From an uncultured Lachnospiraceae bacterium (lineage in GTDB: Bacteria > Bacillota > Clostridia > Lachnospirales > Lachnospiraceae), in the NCBI GenBank assembly GCA_900314255.1, contig OMUP01000123.1:1-36857 (forward strand): a stretch of DNA of 36,857 nt. The letters are read 5' to 3'. Shown one piece after another: positions 1 through 7,415 of this stretch. The notes under the pieces are model-generated. The model ran no database searches. It was given only the letters and a program-made list of their open reading frames with translations, and was not told the origin of the DNA. A program made the position numbers and the translations under genes. The stretch's first letter is position 1. Each line of letters opens with the position of its first letter.

Positions 1-23
1 TTTCTGATATGGCAGTTTTGTTT

Positions 24-29
24 TATAAT
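24..29 (+). promoter_or_regulatory. Candidate -10 box for the nanA-like gene
   Basis: A perfect TATAAT lies 58 bases before the chosen start of the aldolase gene. A recognisable -35 would fall on the first bases of the window (TTTCTG at 1-6, 17-base spacer), a weak match. The RBS AGGGAGG at 71-77 follows downstream. Only the -10 is well supported. Confidence 0.5.
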
Positions 30-86
30 ACAGGGAGTCATGCAGAATCGTGTTGTCTGAACATTTATAAAGGGAGGAAGCAAATT

Positions 87-1001
87 ATGCTTTCATACAA
101 AAAGTCTGATTTCACGCGCATTTACTCGGCTCTCATGGTTCCGTTCCACGCGGACGAAAGCGTGAACTACGAAGCCCTCCGGCAGCTCGTGGAAAGAGAA
201 ATCAAGGAAGGCGTGGAAGGATTCTATGTCTGCGGTTCATCGGGTGAAGGCCTTCTTATGAGCGTCGAAGAACGCGAGAAGGTGACGGAATGCGTCATCG
301 CGCAGGCGGCCGGCAGAGTTCCTGTCATTGCGCACTGCGGAACGGTCAGAACAGCCGATGTGATCGAGCTCGCCCGTCATGCGAAGGAAGCCGGCTGTGC
401 TGCCGTTTCCATGATACCGCCGTACTACTATCATTTCTCCATGAAGGAAATCACGGGGTATTATCTGGATGTCATCGACGCTGTCCCGGATCTCCCGGTC
501 ATCATCTACAACATCCCGTCGTTCACCGGCATTGAGTTTAACAAGGACAATGCTTCGGAGCTCCTCGCAAATCCGAACATCATCGGTATCAAGCACACTT
601 CGAAGGATCTTTATAATCTCGAGCGAATGGCCACGGACTATCCGGACAAGATTCTGATCAACGGATACGACGAACAGTTCCTCGCCGCTCTGTGCATGGG
701 TGCCCAGGCGACCATCGGTACGACCGTAAATCTGTTCTATCCTCTCTTCAAGGGTGTCCGAGCTGCCTTTGAAGCACGGGATCTTGATACAGGAAAAATC
801 CTGCAGCAGGACATCAACTGGCGCATGGAAAATATCGTCAAAGTCGGCCTCTTCCCGGCGACAAAGTACGGCTGCAGCCTGAAAGGAACAGACTGCGGCA
901 CCTGCCGCAGACCGTTCAGAGACATCACCAAAGAGCAGAAGGCACTCATCAAAAAAACTGTTGAGACGCCATATCCGGATGTGCTCAAGAAATACGTATA
1001 A
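87..1001 (+). CDS. nanA: N-acetylneuraminate lyase-like DHDPS-family aldolase
   Basis: A 304-residue class I (Schiff-base) aldolase of the dihydrodipicolinate synthase / N-acetylneuraminate lyase superfamily, at the usual family length. The ATG at 87 was chosen because AGGGAGG lies 9 bases before it; an in-frame ATG at 9 has no RBS. Visible family features are GSSGE (50-54) for the carboxylate-binding GxxGE loop, YNIP with Tyr141, GIKHTS with Lys169 as the Schiff-base lysine, and NGYDE at 192-196, which is typical of sialic acid lyases rather than DapA. The expected reaction is retro-aldol cleavage of N-acetylneuraminate to N-acetylmannosamine and pyruvate in the cytoplasm. No nanE, nanK or sialic acid transporter is nearby, so a related 2-keto sugar acid substrate remains possible. 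It is apparently monocistronic. Confidence 0.82.
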   Translation: MLSYKKSDFTRIYSALMVPFHADESVNYEALRQLVEREIKEGVEGFYVCGSSGEGLLMSVEEREKVTECVIAQAAGRVPVIAHCGTVRTADVIELARHAKEAGCAAVSMIPPYYYHFSMKEITGYYLDVIDAVPDLPVIIYNIPSFTGIEFNKDNASELLANPNIIGIKHTSKDLYNLERMATDYPDKILINGYDEQFLAALCMGAQATIGTTVNLFYPLFKGVRAAFEARDLDTGKILQQDINWRMENIVKVGLFPATKYGCSLKGTDCGTCRRPFRDITKEQKALIKKTVETPYPDVLKKYV

Positions 1002-1035
1002 ACGACGGACAGCATCTCTCACATTGTCTCTGCGT

Positions 1036-1075
1036 AAAAAGGCACCGGCAGATTTTTTCTGCCAGCGCCTTTTTT
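1036..1075. terminator. Bidirectional rho-independent terminator
   Basis: A hairpin with arms GGCACCGGCAGA and TCTGCCAGCGCC around a T-rich loop is flanked by A5 on the left and T5 on the right. It lies between the convergent nanA-like gene and the mannitol-dehydrogenase-family gene and can serve both directions. Confidence 0.85.
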
Positions 1076-1113
1076 ATCAGCCCTGTTGCTGCCGGCCGCC
1101 CTTCTGTTTGACA

Positions 1114-2721
1114 TCAAAGATATTTCTGCAGTGTCTTTCTGACAGAATGAGGTCCTTTCAGTTCCTCCCCGGCCATCTTCTCAATCTTGATTCCGATTCC
1201 GGCCTGATACAGGTCGATTCCAAAGATGTTCTCGTTTGAAAGAATCGGCTGAAGTCTTTCATGAATGCCGTTTTCGTCAGCCGTCTCAATCCCGCTCAAT
1301 CTTTCCTGCAGTTCGGGAATCATGGGATCCGGCGCCAGTTCAAACCGTTTTCCCTCGTCGTCAACAGCCAAGAGATAACGAATCCATCCCGCAATAGCCA
1401 GCGGTATTCCCACAAGCGTACCGGCGCTGCCATATTTTGTCACATATGATTTAATGGTTTCACCGAACCGGATGCCCACCATCTGGGAAATATCGACGGC
1501 AATTCTCTGCGATGTATCGCCGAGATACGGATTCGGCATTCTCTCATGAATCACCTCATCCAGAAATGCTTTCGGAGAAATGATGCCCGGGTCTGTCACC
1601 ACCTTCATTCCCTCCTGATATCCGATCAGGCATGCGAGTTTCAGGAGATCCGGATCTTTCATTCCATCCGCGAACATCTCATATCCGAGCATGCAGTCAT
1701 ACGTGCAGAGCGCGGTGTGAATCGGATTCAGGCAGGTGCATACTTTCATTCTCTCGGACTTGTTAACCGTTTCCCTGTCTGTCATGTATACCCCGGCATC
1801 TTCAAGGCGCGGCCGCCCGTTCGGGAAGCGGTCCTCGACAACAAGGTACTGCACTTTCTCTGCATTGCCAAACGGTGCGATAAATGTCTTCTTGTCCGTC
1901 ACGACAACGTCCATGTTTTCAACGCCAAGTGAATTCAGTTCCTGTGCAACTGCTTCCTCCGGCCGCGGTGTAATCTTGTCGATCATCGTCCACGGAAAAG
2001 AAACTTTGGATTCATCCGAAATGTAGGACAGAAAACCCTCTTCACAGTACTTTCGGCTGACCCACTCTTTCGCGACTGCCCTGACAGCCGTTTTCAGGCG
2101 CTCGCCATTGTGAGAGCAGTTGTCCATGGATACAAGAGCAAGAGGCCAGGCGCCGTGCACATACCGCTCATACAGCATCGATGTCACAATGGCCATCGCC
2201 GTTTTAGCTCCTGCCGGACCGTTTTCAAAATCCTGAAGAACCGGCTTCGTATATGCTCCCGACGAATCGGTAAGCGAATATCCCTTCTCTGTGATTGTAA
2301 AGGAAACCATCTGCAGACTGCGGGAAGTGAATACCTCTTTCAGTCTGTCCCAGTCGTTTTGCTCTGCCGGGTCTGCCTTCAGGGCTTCGGCAAATGGCGC
2401 CAGCACTTTTTTGTCTCTTGTTCCGTCATTGTTCAGAATGACGCTTAGTTCAAGATTATCAAACGGACGGTAGATTTTATCCACGACTTCAAAATCGTAG
2501 CTTTCCACGCATACAAGACCTGTGGCAAGCTCCCCGTTCTCAATCAGCTGGTCCGCGATACTGCCGATGAAAATACGGAAAATGTTTCCGATGCCGAAAT
2601 GAACCCATTCCGGCGCACTTTTTGTCTTTTCCCGCAGCCCCTCAATATCATATCCGGGCAACGTGATGCCTGCACTCTTCCAGGCAGCTTTATCCTTTAT
2701 TCCCTCCAGTGTGAGTTTCAT
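1114..2721 (-). CDS. Mannitol dehydrogenase-family (UxuB-like) NAD-dependent oxidoreductase
   Basis: This 535-residue protein belongs to the polyol-specific long-chain dehydrogenase family, which includes fructuronate reductase UxuB, tagaturonate reductase and mannitol 2-dehydrogenase. The N-terminal Rossmann part has HFGIGNIFR (41-49). A conserved middle block contains SMDNCSHNG (198-206). The active-site region reads RMKVCTCLNPIH with Lys326 and His335. In UxuB and mannitol dehydrogenase the equivalent lysine-to-asparagine spacing is one residue shorter, so the exact substrate (fructuronate/mannonate or another polyol/sugar acid) is unsure. AGAGGGAG precedes the ATG. It lies 121 bases after mtnA, behind a large hairpin that may separate the transcripts. 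No uxuA or uxaC is in the window. The GH28 enzyme further away would fit a galacturonate/glucuronate theme, but that link is inference. Confidence 0.8.
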   Translation of the reverse strand: MKLTLEGIKDKAAWKSAGITLPGYDIEGLREKTKSAPEWVHFGIGNIFRIFIGSIADQLIENGELATGLVCVESYDFEVVDKIYRPFDNLELSVILNNDGTRDKKVLAPFAEALKADPAEQNDWDRLKEVFTSRSLQMVSFTITEKGYSLTDSSGAYTKPVLQDFENGPAGAKTAMAIVTSMLYERYVHGAWPLALVSMDNCSHNGERLKTAVRAVAKEWVSRKYCEEGFLSYISDESKVSFPWTMIDKITPRPEEAVAQELNSLGVENMDVVVTDKKTFIAPFGNAEKVQYLVVEDRFPNGRPRLEDAGVYMTDRETVNKSERMKVCTCLNPIHTALCTYDCMLGYEMFADGMKDPDLLKLACLIGYQEGMKVVTDPGIISPKAFLDEVIHERMPNPYLGDTSQRIAVDISQMVGIRFGETIKSYVTKYGSAGTLVGIPLAIAGWIRYLLAVDDEGKRFELAPDPMIPELQERLSGIETADENGIHERLQPILSNENIFGIDLYQAGIGIKIEKMAGEELKGPHSVRKTLQKYL

Positions 2722-2768
2722 AGTCGTTTCTCCCTCTTTGTCCGTGTCATCTTATCGACCTGATAAAA

Positions 2769-2833
2769 ATCGCGATACTCCTTTGGCACAAGCAGGTGTA
2801 TCACACCGCATTAAACGCAGGAAGTATCGCGAT
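2769..2833 (-). terminator. Large branched hairpin after mtnA, terminator or paired operator
   Basis: On the minus strand ATCGCGATACTTCC and GGAGTATCGCGAT pair over 11 or more bases, and the second arm runs directly into TTTTT. This is the layout of an intrinsic terminator 10 bases after the mtnA stop. The interior (about 43 bases) holds a small hairpin GGTGT-atc-ACACC, which is unusually complex for a terminator. Each arm also contains the self-complementary ATCGCGAT, so the same bases could be two operator copies about 57 bases apart upstream of the UxuB-like gene. Confidence 0.6.
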
Positions 2834-2842
2834 AAGCTAATT

Positions 2843-3952
2843 TTAAATTAATCCAAGTTTCTTGAACTCCGCCCCGTAATCCGGGCCTGTGCAGAGTCCT
2901 TTTTCGGTGATGATGCCGGTGATCAGGCTGTGATCGGTGACATCGAAGGCCGGATTGAAGGACGCGTCGACGCCTTCCGGCGCCATCGGCTCTTTGTACC
3001 ACATGGTCTTGATTTCTTCCGGATCGCGCATTTCGATCGGAATCTGGTCCCCGGTCGGCGTCTTCGGATCAATCGTGGAACTCGGGGCACACACATAGAA
3101 CGGAACGCCGTAATGCTTCGCGATGATCGCAAGGCCGGAAGTGCCGATCTTGTTCGCGGCGTCGCCGTTTGCGGCCACGCGGTCGCAGCCCACGAAGATG
3201 ATCTTCACACGGCCGGACTTCATCAGAAGTGACGCCATGTTGTCGCACTGCACAGATGTCGTGATACCGGCGTTGTACAGTTCAAAAGACGTCAGGCGCG
3301 CACCCTGAAGGAGCGGTCTGGTCTCGTCGCAGTACACGTGCATGTCACTGCCTTCCCAGCCGTGCTCCAGCGCGATGTACATCGGAGCCGTCGCGGTTCC
3401 GTACTTGGCGGTCGCAAGCGTTCCGGCGTTGCAGTGCGTCATGATGCCAAGCTCTTTGCCGTCTTCCTTCAGATTCTTTAACAGTCCGAAGCCGATCTCG
3501 CCGATATTGCGGCTGATCTGCACGTCCTCGTCGCGGATCGCCTGCGCCTCTGTAAAGAGGATTTCCTTCAGCTCGTCAAGAGGCCTGAAAGCATTGGCCT
3601 GGCAGGTGCGGTCCATGCGGTCAAGAGCCCAGAACAGGTTGACAGCCGTCGGGCGGGATGTGGCCAGGTAATCCTTGTCCGACTTGAACTGCGCATAGAA
3701 TGCATCGTAGTCTGCAGCCTTGTATTTATTTGCCAGAACAGCCATGCCGTATGCGGCGCACACGCCGATGGCCGGAGCTCCTCTGACTCTGAGCTTCTTG
3801 ATTGCCTCCCAGATTTCTTCCCGCGTGTCAAGCTTTATGCGCCTGATTGTACCCGGAAGGAGCGTCTGGTCGATAATGTCAACATACGAACGGTCCTGCG
3901 GAAGCTTTACCGTGATGACCTTTTCAAAAAATTCGTCCAGTTTCTGATTCAT
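2843..3952 (-). CDS. mtnA: S-methyl-5-thioribose-1-phosphate isomerase family protein
   Basis: A 369-residue aldose-1-phosphate to ketose-1-phosphate isomerase of the MtnA / eIF2B-like family. The RGAPAIG motif is at 57-63, the catalytic cysteine in HCNAG at Cys174, and the catalytic aspartate in GCDR at Asp257. The ATG at 3952 was preferred over a GTG twelve bases upstream because AGAGG sits at a normal distance from the ATG. It starts 16 bases after the deoD stop, so the two are one operon. MtnA proper converts methylthioribose-1-phosphate to methylthioribulose-1-phosphate in methionine salvage. No mtnK, mtnB, mtnC, mtnD or mtnN is present. Next to a nucleoside phosphorylase it may act on 5-deoxyribose-1-phosphate or ribose-1-phosphate instead. 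Family is certain; substrate is not. Confidence 0.9.
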   Translation of the reverse strand: MNQKLDEFFEKVITVKLPQDRSYVDIIDQTLLPGTIRRIKLDTREEIWEAIKKLRVRGAPAIGVCAAYGMAVLANKYKAADYDAFYAQFKSDKDYLATSRPTAVNLFWALDRMDRTCQANAFRPLDELKEILFTEAQAIRDEDVQISRNIGEIGFGLLKNLKEDGKELGIMTHCNAGTLATAKYGTATAPMYIALEHGWEGSDMHVYCDETRPLLQGARLTSFELYNAGITTSVQCDNMASLLMKSGRVKIIFVGCDRVAANGDAANKIGTSGLAIIAKHYGVPFYVCAPSSTIDPKTPTGDQIPIEMRDPEEIKTMWYKEPMAPEGVDASFNPAFDVTDHSLITGIITEKGLCTGPDYGAEFKKLGLI

Positions 3953-3968
3953 TGCGCGGCACACCTCT

Positions 3969-4697
3969 TCAGACCATCTTCCATGCGGTCTCGAGAGCCA
4001 GCTTCATCATATCGGTGAAGTTATTCTGTCTCTCCTCGGCGGAGAGCGCCTCGCCGGTGAAGATGTGATCGGAAACCGTGAACATCGCCAGTGCCTTCTT
4101 GTGGCAGCCCATCGCGGTCCAGTACAGGCCGGCAGCTTCCATCTCAACGGCCATGAGCCCCAAGTCGCGGAGCTTCTGATTCAGATCCGGCTGCGGATAA
4201 TAGAAGAAATCGGATGAATAAACCTGTCCGACAGTCGTCTTGATTCCGAGCTCTTCCGCCGAATCCATGCATTTCTTGAGCATTTCATAGGTGCATGTCG
4301 GAGCCAGAACGCCCGGGACACCGTAAGCGCTGCCGTAGTTCGAGTTTGTGGAAGCGCCGATTGCCACCAGCACGTCACCGACCTTGATATCTTCTCCGAT
4401 GCCGCCGGCCGAACCGATGCGGATGATCGACTCAACGCCGAACTGATCGTAGAGTTCCTTCGTGTAGATGCCGACTGACGGGATACCCATGCCGTGACCC
4501 ATCACGGAGATCTTCTTGCCCTTGTACGTGCCGGTGTAGCCCAGCATGTTGCGGACGGTGTTGAAGCACACAGGATTTTCCAGGAAATGATCGGCCACAA
4601 ACTTCGCCCGCAGCGGATCACCGGGCATCAGAACGACCTTTGCGATCTCTTTTCCATCTTCCACAGAAATGCTGGCTGAACCTGACTCTTTTGCCAT
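3969..4697 (-). CDS. deoD: Purine-nucleoside phosphorylase, hexameric DeoD type
   Basis: A 242-residue DeoD-type phosphorylase, close to the usual 233-240. It splits purine (deoxy)ribonucleosides with phosphate to free base and (deoxy)ribose-1-phosphate in the cytoplasm. Family marks are VLMPGDPLRA near 22-31 for phosphate binding, RIGSAGG near 92-98, the VEMEAAGLY block for the ribose site, and SDHI with the catalytic Asp. GAGAGG precedes the ATG. The gene lies between a GH31 glycosidase and mtnA, 16 bases from the latter. The product, a pentose-1-phosphate, is the kind of substrate an MtnA-fold isomerase uses, so the two enzymes probably act in sequence. No phosphopentomutase or deoC is near. 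Confidence 0.93.
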   Translation of the reverse strand: MAKESGSASISVEDGKEIAKVVLMPGDPLRAKFVADHFLENPVCFNTVRNMLGYTGTYKGKKISVMGHGMGIPSVGIYTKELYDQFGVESIIRIGSAGGIGEDIKVGDVLVAIGASTNSNYGSAYGVPGVLAPTCTYEMLKKCMDSAEELGIKTTVGQVYSSDFFYYPQPDLNQKLRDLGLMAVEMEAAGLYWTAMGCHKKALAMFTVSDHIFTGEALSAEERQNNFTDMMKLALETAWKMV

Positions 4698-4744
4698 TTG
4701 TTATTCCTCTCTTCTTGTCATATTCCGGCCCTGCCGGTTGATGA

Positions 4745-4787
4745 CGGAAGCTCCGCTCTCGTCCGGTGCCGGAGAGCGAAGCTTCCG
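4745..4787. repeat. Strong intercistronic hairpin between GH31 gene and deoD
   Basis: The arms GGAAGCTCCGCTCTC (4746-4760) and GAGAGCGAAGCTTCC (4772-4786) pair over 15 bases, with one G-U in the minus-strand RNA, and C4745-G4787 extends the stem. The 11-base loop contains a small TCCGG/CCGGA pairing. No T-run follows on the minus strand, so it is not a standard terminator. It may stabilise or separate the GH31 and deoD-mtnA messages. Confidence 0.7.
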
Positions 4788-4828
4788 CAGCTCTTTTCAC
4801 GCTGCCATCATCTTATCATAATTCGTTC

Positions 4829-7333
4829 TCACATTCCCAGCAGATCGAACTGCTCAAAGGAAATCATGACTTCGTGATCCTTCTTCGGATTCTTGTACTT
4901 GACCTCGACGGACTTCTTCGTCTGGCTGTAGTACCAGCCTTCTTCTGCCGCCTCGAACTTCGGGCGGTACAGGAAGTGCGGGATTTCACGGCCGTCGATC
5001 TGTACGTAGAACGGTCCCTTTTCGCGGTGCACGACGTCCAGATAAATGTTCGAAACTGCCGACGGGAAACTGCCCTCGGATGCAAACCGAATATACGTTC
5101 TCGCGCCTGACTTGACATCAATCGTCGTCCGGCGGTAACTGCCGTTTTTGTATTCATTTGTCACGCCGTCATCGTCGTAAAGCACGAACTGGCTGTCGCG
5201 GTCCGGAACAATAAGAATTCCGAGATCCGTCACGTGATCCTTCGCAAGATTTCCGATCTTATTGATGGCAAATGGCACAATGGCGCCGCTTGCAAGGAAC
5301 AGCGGAACGCTGCTCATATCCACCGGGACTTCAATCTCCTGTCCGCCGGTGTACTTCTTGCGGGTATAGAAATCATAGTAATCTCTGCCCTTCGGAAGGT
5401 ACACGCACTTCTCGCTTTCGCCCTTGTCGACGACCGGAGCCGCAAGCAGTCCGTCGCCCCAGAAGAATACTTCGCCTTCATTCCATGTCTTCGGGTCATC
5501 CTGCGCGATAAGGAAAAGCGGCTGCATGATCGGAAGACCGGTCGTGTGCGCACGGTATTCCAGCGAATACAGGTACGGACTCATCTGGTAGCGGAACTGA
5601 ATCGCCTTGCGGATCAGATCCTTGCTGCCGGAATACATCCACGGCTCGGTCACCGTGTTGTCGGTGTTGGTAGAGTGAATCGAGAAACGCGGCATGAACG
5701 CGCCCATCTGAACCCAGCGCACGAACAGCTCCTCGTCCGGAGCCGGGCCGTAGAAACCGCCGACGTCGCACCCGTGGTTGGCCACACCGGAAAGTCCCAT
5801 GCCCAGGATCGTCGCGATATTGTACTTGAGCGTATCCCAGGACGTGAAGTTGTCACCGGCCCAGACCTGCGCATAGCGCTGAATGCCCGCGTGGCCGGAA
5901 CGGCACACGGAGAACGGTCTTTCTCTGCCGTCCGTGTACTCTTCGATTGCCTCGTCGGAAAGCTTGCACATCAAATTGCTCATGACAGGTTTGATCTCGC
6001 CGATCGTCGCGCCCTTGCCCTCAAACGAAACGCGGCAGTCCTTGTCAACCATGCTGTCGTACTCGCAGTTGTCGTTCCAGATCGAGCGGCAGCCGTAGGA
6101 AAGCAGCGAATCCTTGATATACTGCTTCCAGTTCTCACGGCTCGACTCCTTTGTGAAATCGACAAACTCGCCCGGGCCGCCCCACCAGGTGCCCACACCC
6201 GGGGCTTCGCTGTCCGAAGCCTTGACTAACATGTCTTTGTCTTCCATCTCTTTTAAAAGCGGATGAACCAGAAGCATGCCCGGCTTGATGTTCGGCGAAA
6301 CCAGAACGCCGCGCTCCTTCATGCCGGCAAACCAGGCCGCCGGATCCTTGAAGCGCTCGTTGTTCCAGGTAAAGCAGCACCTCTTGATGCCTTCCTGCGT
6401 CTCAATCGCACAGTACCCGGACGAAAGCTGGAATCCGTCGATCGGAATATCCTCTTTCTTCGCCGTATCGACAAATTCCGTGATCGCGTCGTCCGCATCC
6501 TTCGGAAGCTCCGAATAGTACATGGAAGAGCCCAGATACCCGAGCCCGCTCTTCGGCAGCAGCATCGATTTGCCGGTCAGATCTGTGTAACGCTTTACAA
6601 CGTCGCTGATCTTCGGGCCTGCGATGAAGAACAGGTCGATATCGCCCGCATCCGTGCTGTATGTCGAATAATGATGCCAGTAATTGCGCCGCTCGCGGCC
6701 CATGTTGAAATAACACTCAGCCGTATTGTGATAGAAATATCCGGTAGCCTTGCCGCTTGCAGCAGCCAGCCGGATGTAGAACGGAATATGCTTGTACAGC
6801 GAATCCGTCTCCTTCGGGTTGTAGCCCATCGAGTCGCCCGGCGCCATATTCATCATCTTCTGCGCCTTGTTGATGTCCCCCGACTTCTCGCCGAACCCGT
6901 AATAGCAGTCTTCGTCGCCCAGCCAGCTCGTGTGGAACCGCCGGCTGTTACTGTCCTCGCGGCATGCCAGATCCGGAATATCCTCGTGCAGCACCGTTCC
7001 GTCAGCGTCAACAATCCGGATGACAAATGGCTTCTTCTGCACCACAACCTTGAGCTTCCGTCCGGCGATCACAGCTTCCTTCTCACCGTCCGTCAGCTGG
7101 CTTTCTGCCACATGGATCTTTTTTCTTTCGTTTCCCAGCAGCGCGTCCGTGCGCGAATCCCACGCGGTCAGCACCAGGCTGTAGGACGCCTCATCCCACT
7201 CACCCGTAAAACCGGCCCGCAGACGGATGATGTCATCGGTCAGAAACCAGATTCTGATTTCAACCGCGTTCGTCTGCACAGACACATAGTTGTCCTTCGC
7301 AGTCACTGATGTGACTTCCCGGCAGATTTTCAT
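4829..7333 (-). CDS. GH31 family alpha-glycosidase
   Basis: An 834-residue glycoside hydrolase family 31 enzyme. The order is an N-terminal beta-sandwich (about 1-250), a (beta/alpha)8 barrel (about 260-600) and C-terminal beta domains. The catalytic nucleophile is Asp421 in WNDNCE (419-424) and the likely acid/base is Asp494 in WAGDN (491-495). Other retained marks are YYGFGEK near 144-150 and GCDVGGF (521-527). No signal peptide is present, so it works on imported oligosaccharides in the cytoplasm. The family includes alpha-glucosidases, alpha-xylosidases and sulfoquinovosidases; the nucleophile context WNDN resembles gut alpha-glucosidases, but specificity cannot be read from sequence. AGAAGGAG precedes the ATG and a TATAAT lies at 7384-7389. 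No sugar transporter is next to it. Confidence 0.9.
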   Translation of the reverse strand: MKICREVTSVTAKDNYVSVQTNAVEIRIWFLTDDIIRLRAGFTGEWDEASYSLVLTAWDSRTDALLGNERKKIHVAESQLTDGEKEAVIAGRKLKVVVQKKPFVIRIVDADGTVLHEDIPDLACREDSNSRRFHTSWLGDEDCYYGFGEKSGDINKAQKMMNMAPGDSMGYNPKETDSLYKHIPFYIRLAAASGKATGYFYHNTAECYFNMGRERRNYWHHYSTYSTDAGDIDLFFIAGPKISDVVKRYTDLTGKSMLLPKSGLGYLGSSMYYSELPKDADDAITEFVDTAKKEDIPIDGFQLSSGYCAIETQEGIKRCCFTWNNERFKDPAAWFAGMKERGVLVSPNIKPGMLLVHPLLKEMEDKDMLVKASDSEAPGVGTWWGGPGEFVDFTKESSRENWKQYIKDSLLSYGCRSIWNDNCEYDSMVDKDCRVSFEGKGATIGEIKPVMSNLMCKLSDEAIEEYTDGRERPFSVCRSGHAGIQRYAQVWAGDNFTSWDTLKYNIATILGMGLSGVANHGCDVGGFYGPAPDEELFVRWVQMGAFMPRFSIHSTNTDNTVTEPWMYSGSKDLIRKAIQFRYQMSPYLYSLEYRAHTTGLPIMQPLFLIAQDDPKTWNEGEVFFWGDGLLAAPVVDKGESEKCVYLPKGRDYYDFYTRKKYTGGQEIEVPVDMSSVPLFLASGAIVPFAINKIGNLAKDHVTDLGILIVPDRDSQFVLYDDDGVTNEYKNGSYRRTTIDVKSGARTYIRFASEGSFPSAVSNIYLDVVHREKGPFYVQIDGREIPHFLYRPKFEAAEEGWYYSQTKKSVEVKYKNPKKDHEVMISFEQFDLLGM

Positions 7334-7383
7334 AACAAGACTCCTTCTCTTATTATTCGGTTCGCAGTGATTTTGCTGAAATT

Positions 7384-7389
7384 ATTATA
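7384..7389 (-). promoter_or_regulatory. -10 box of the GH31 gene
   Basis: The minus strand reads TATAAT 51 bases before the GH31 start codon, inside the 82-base gap after hypF. A -35 is poorly conserved (TGATAT, 16-base spacer). No terminator is visible after the hypF stop, so read-through from hypF is possible. Confidence 0.6.
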
Positions 7390-7415
7390 CCCTATTTGCC
7401 TGCGAATATCAGACT

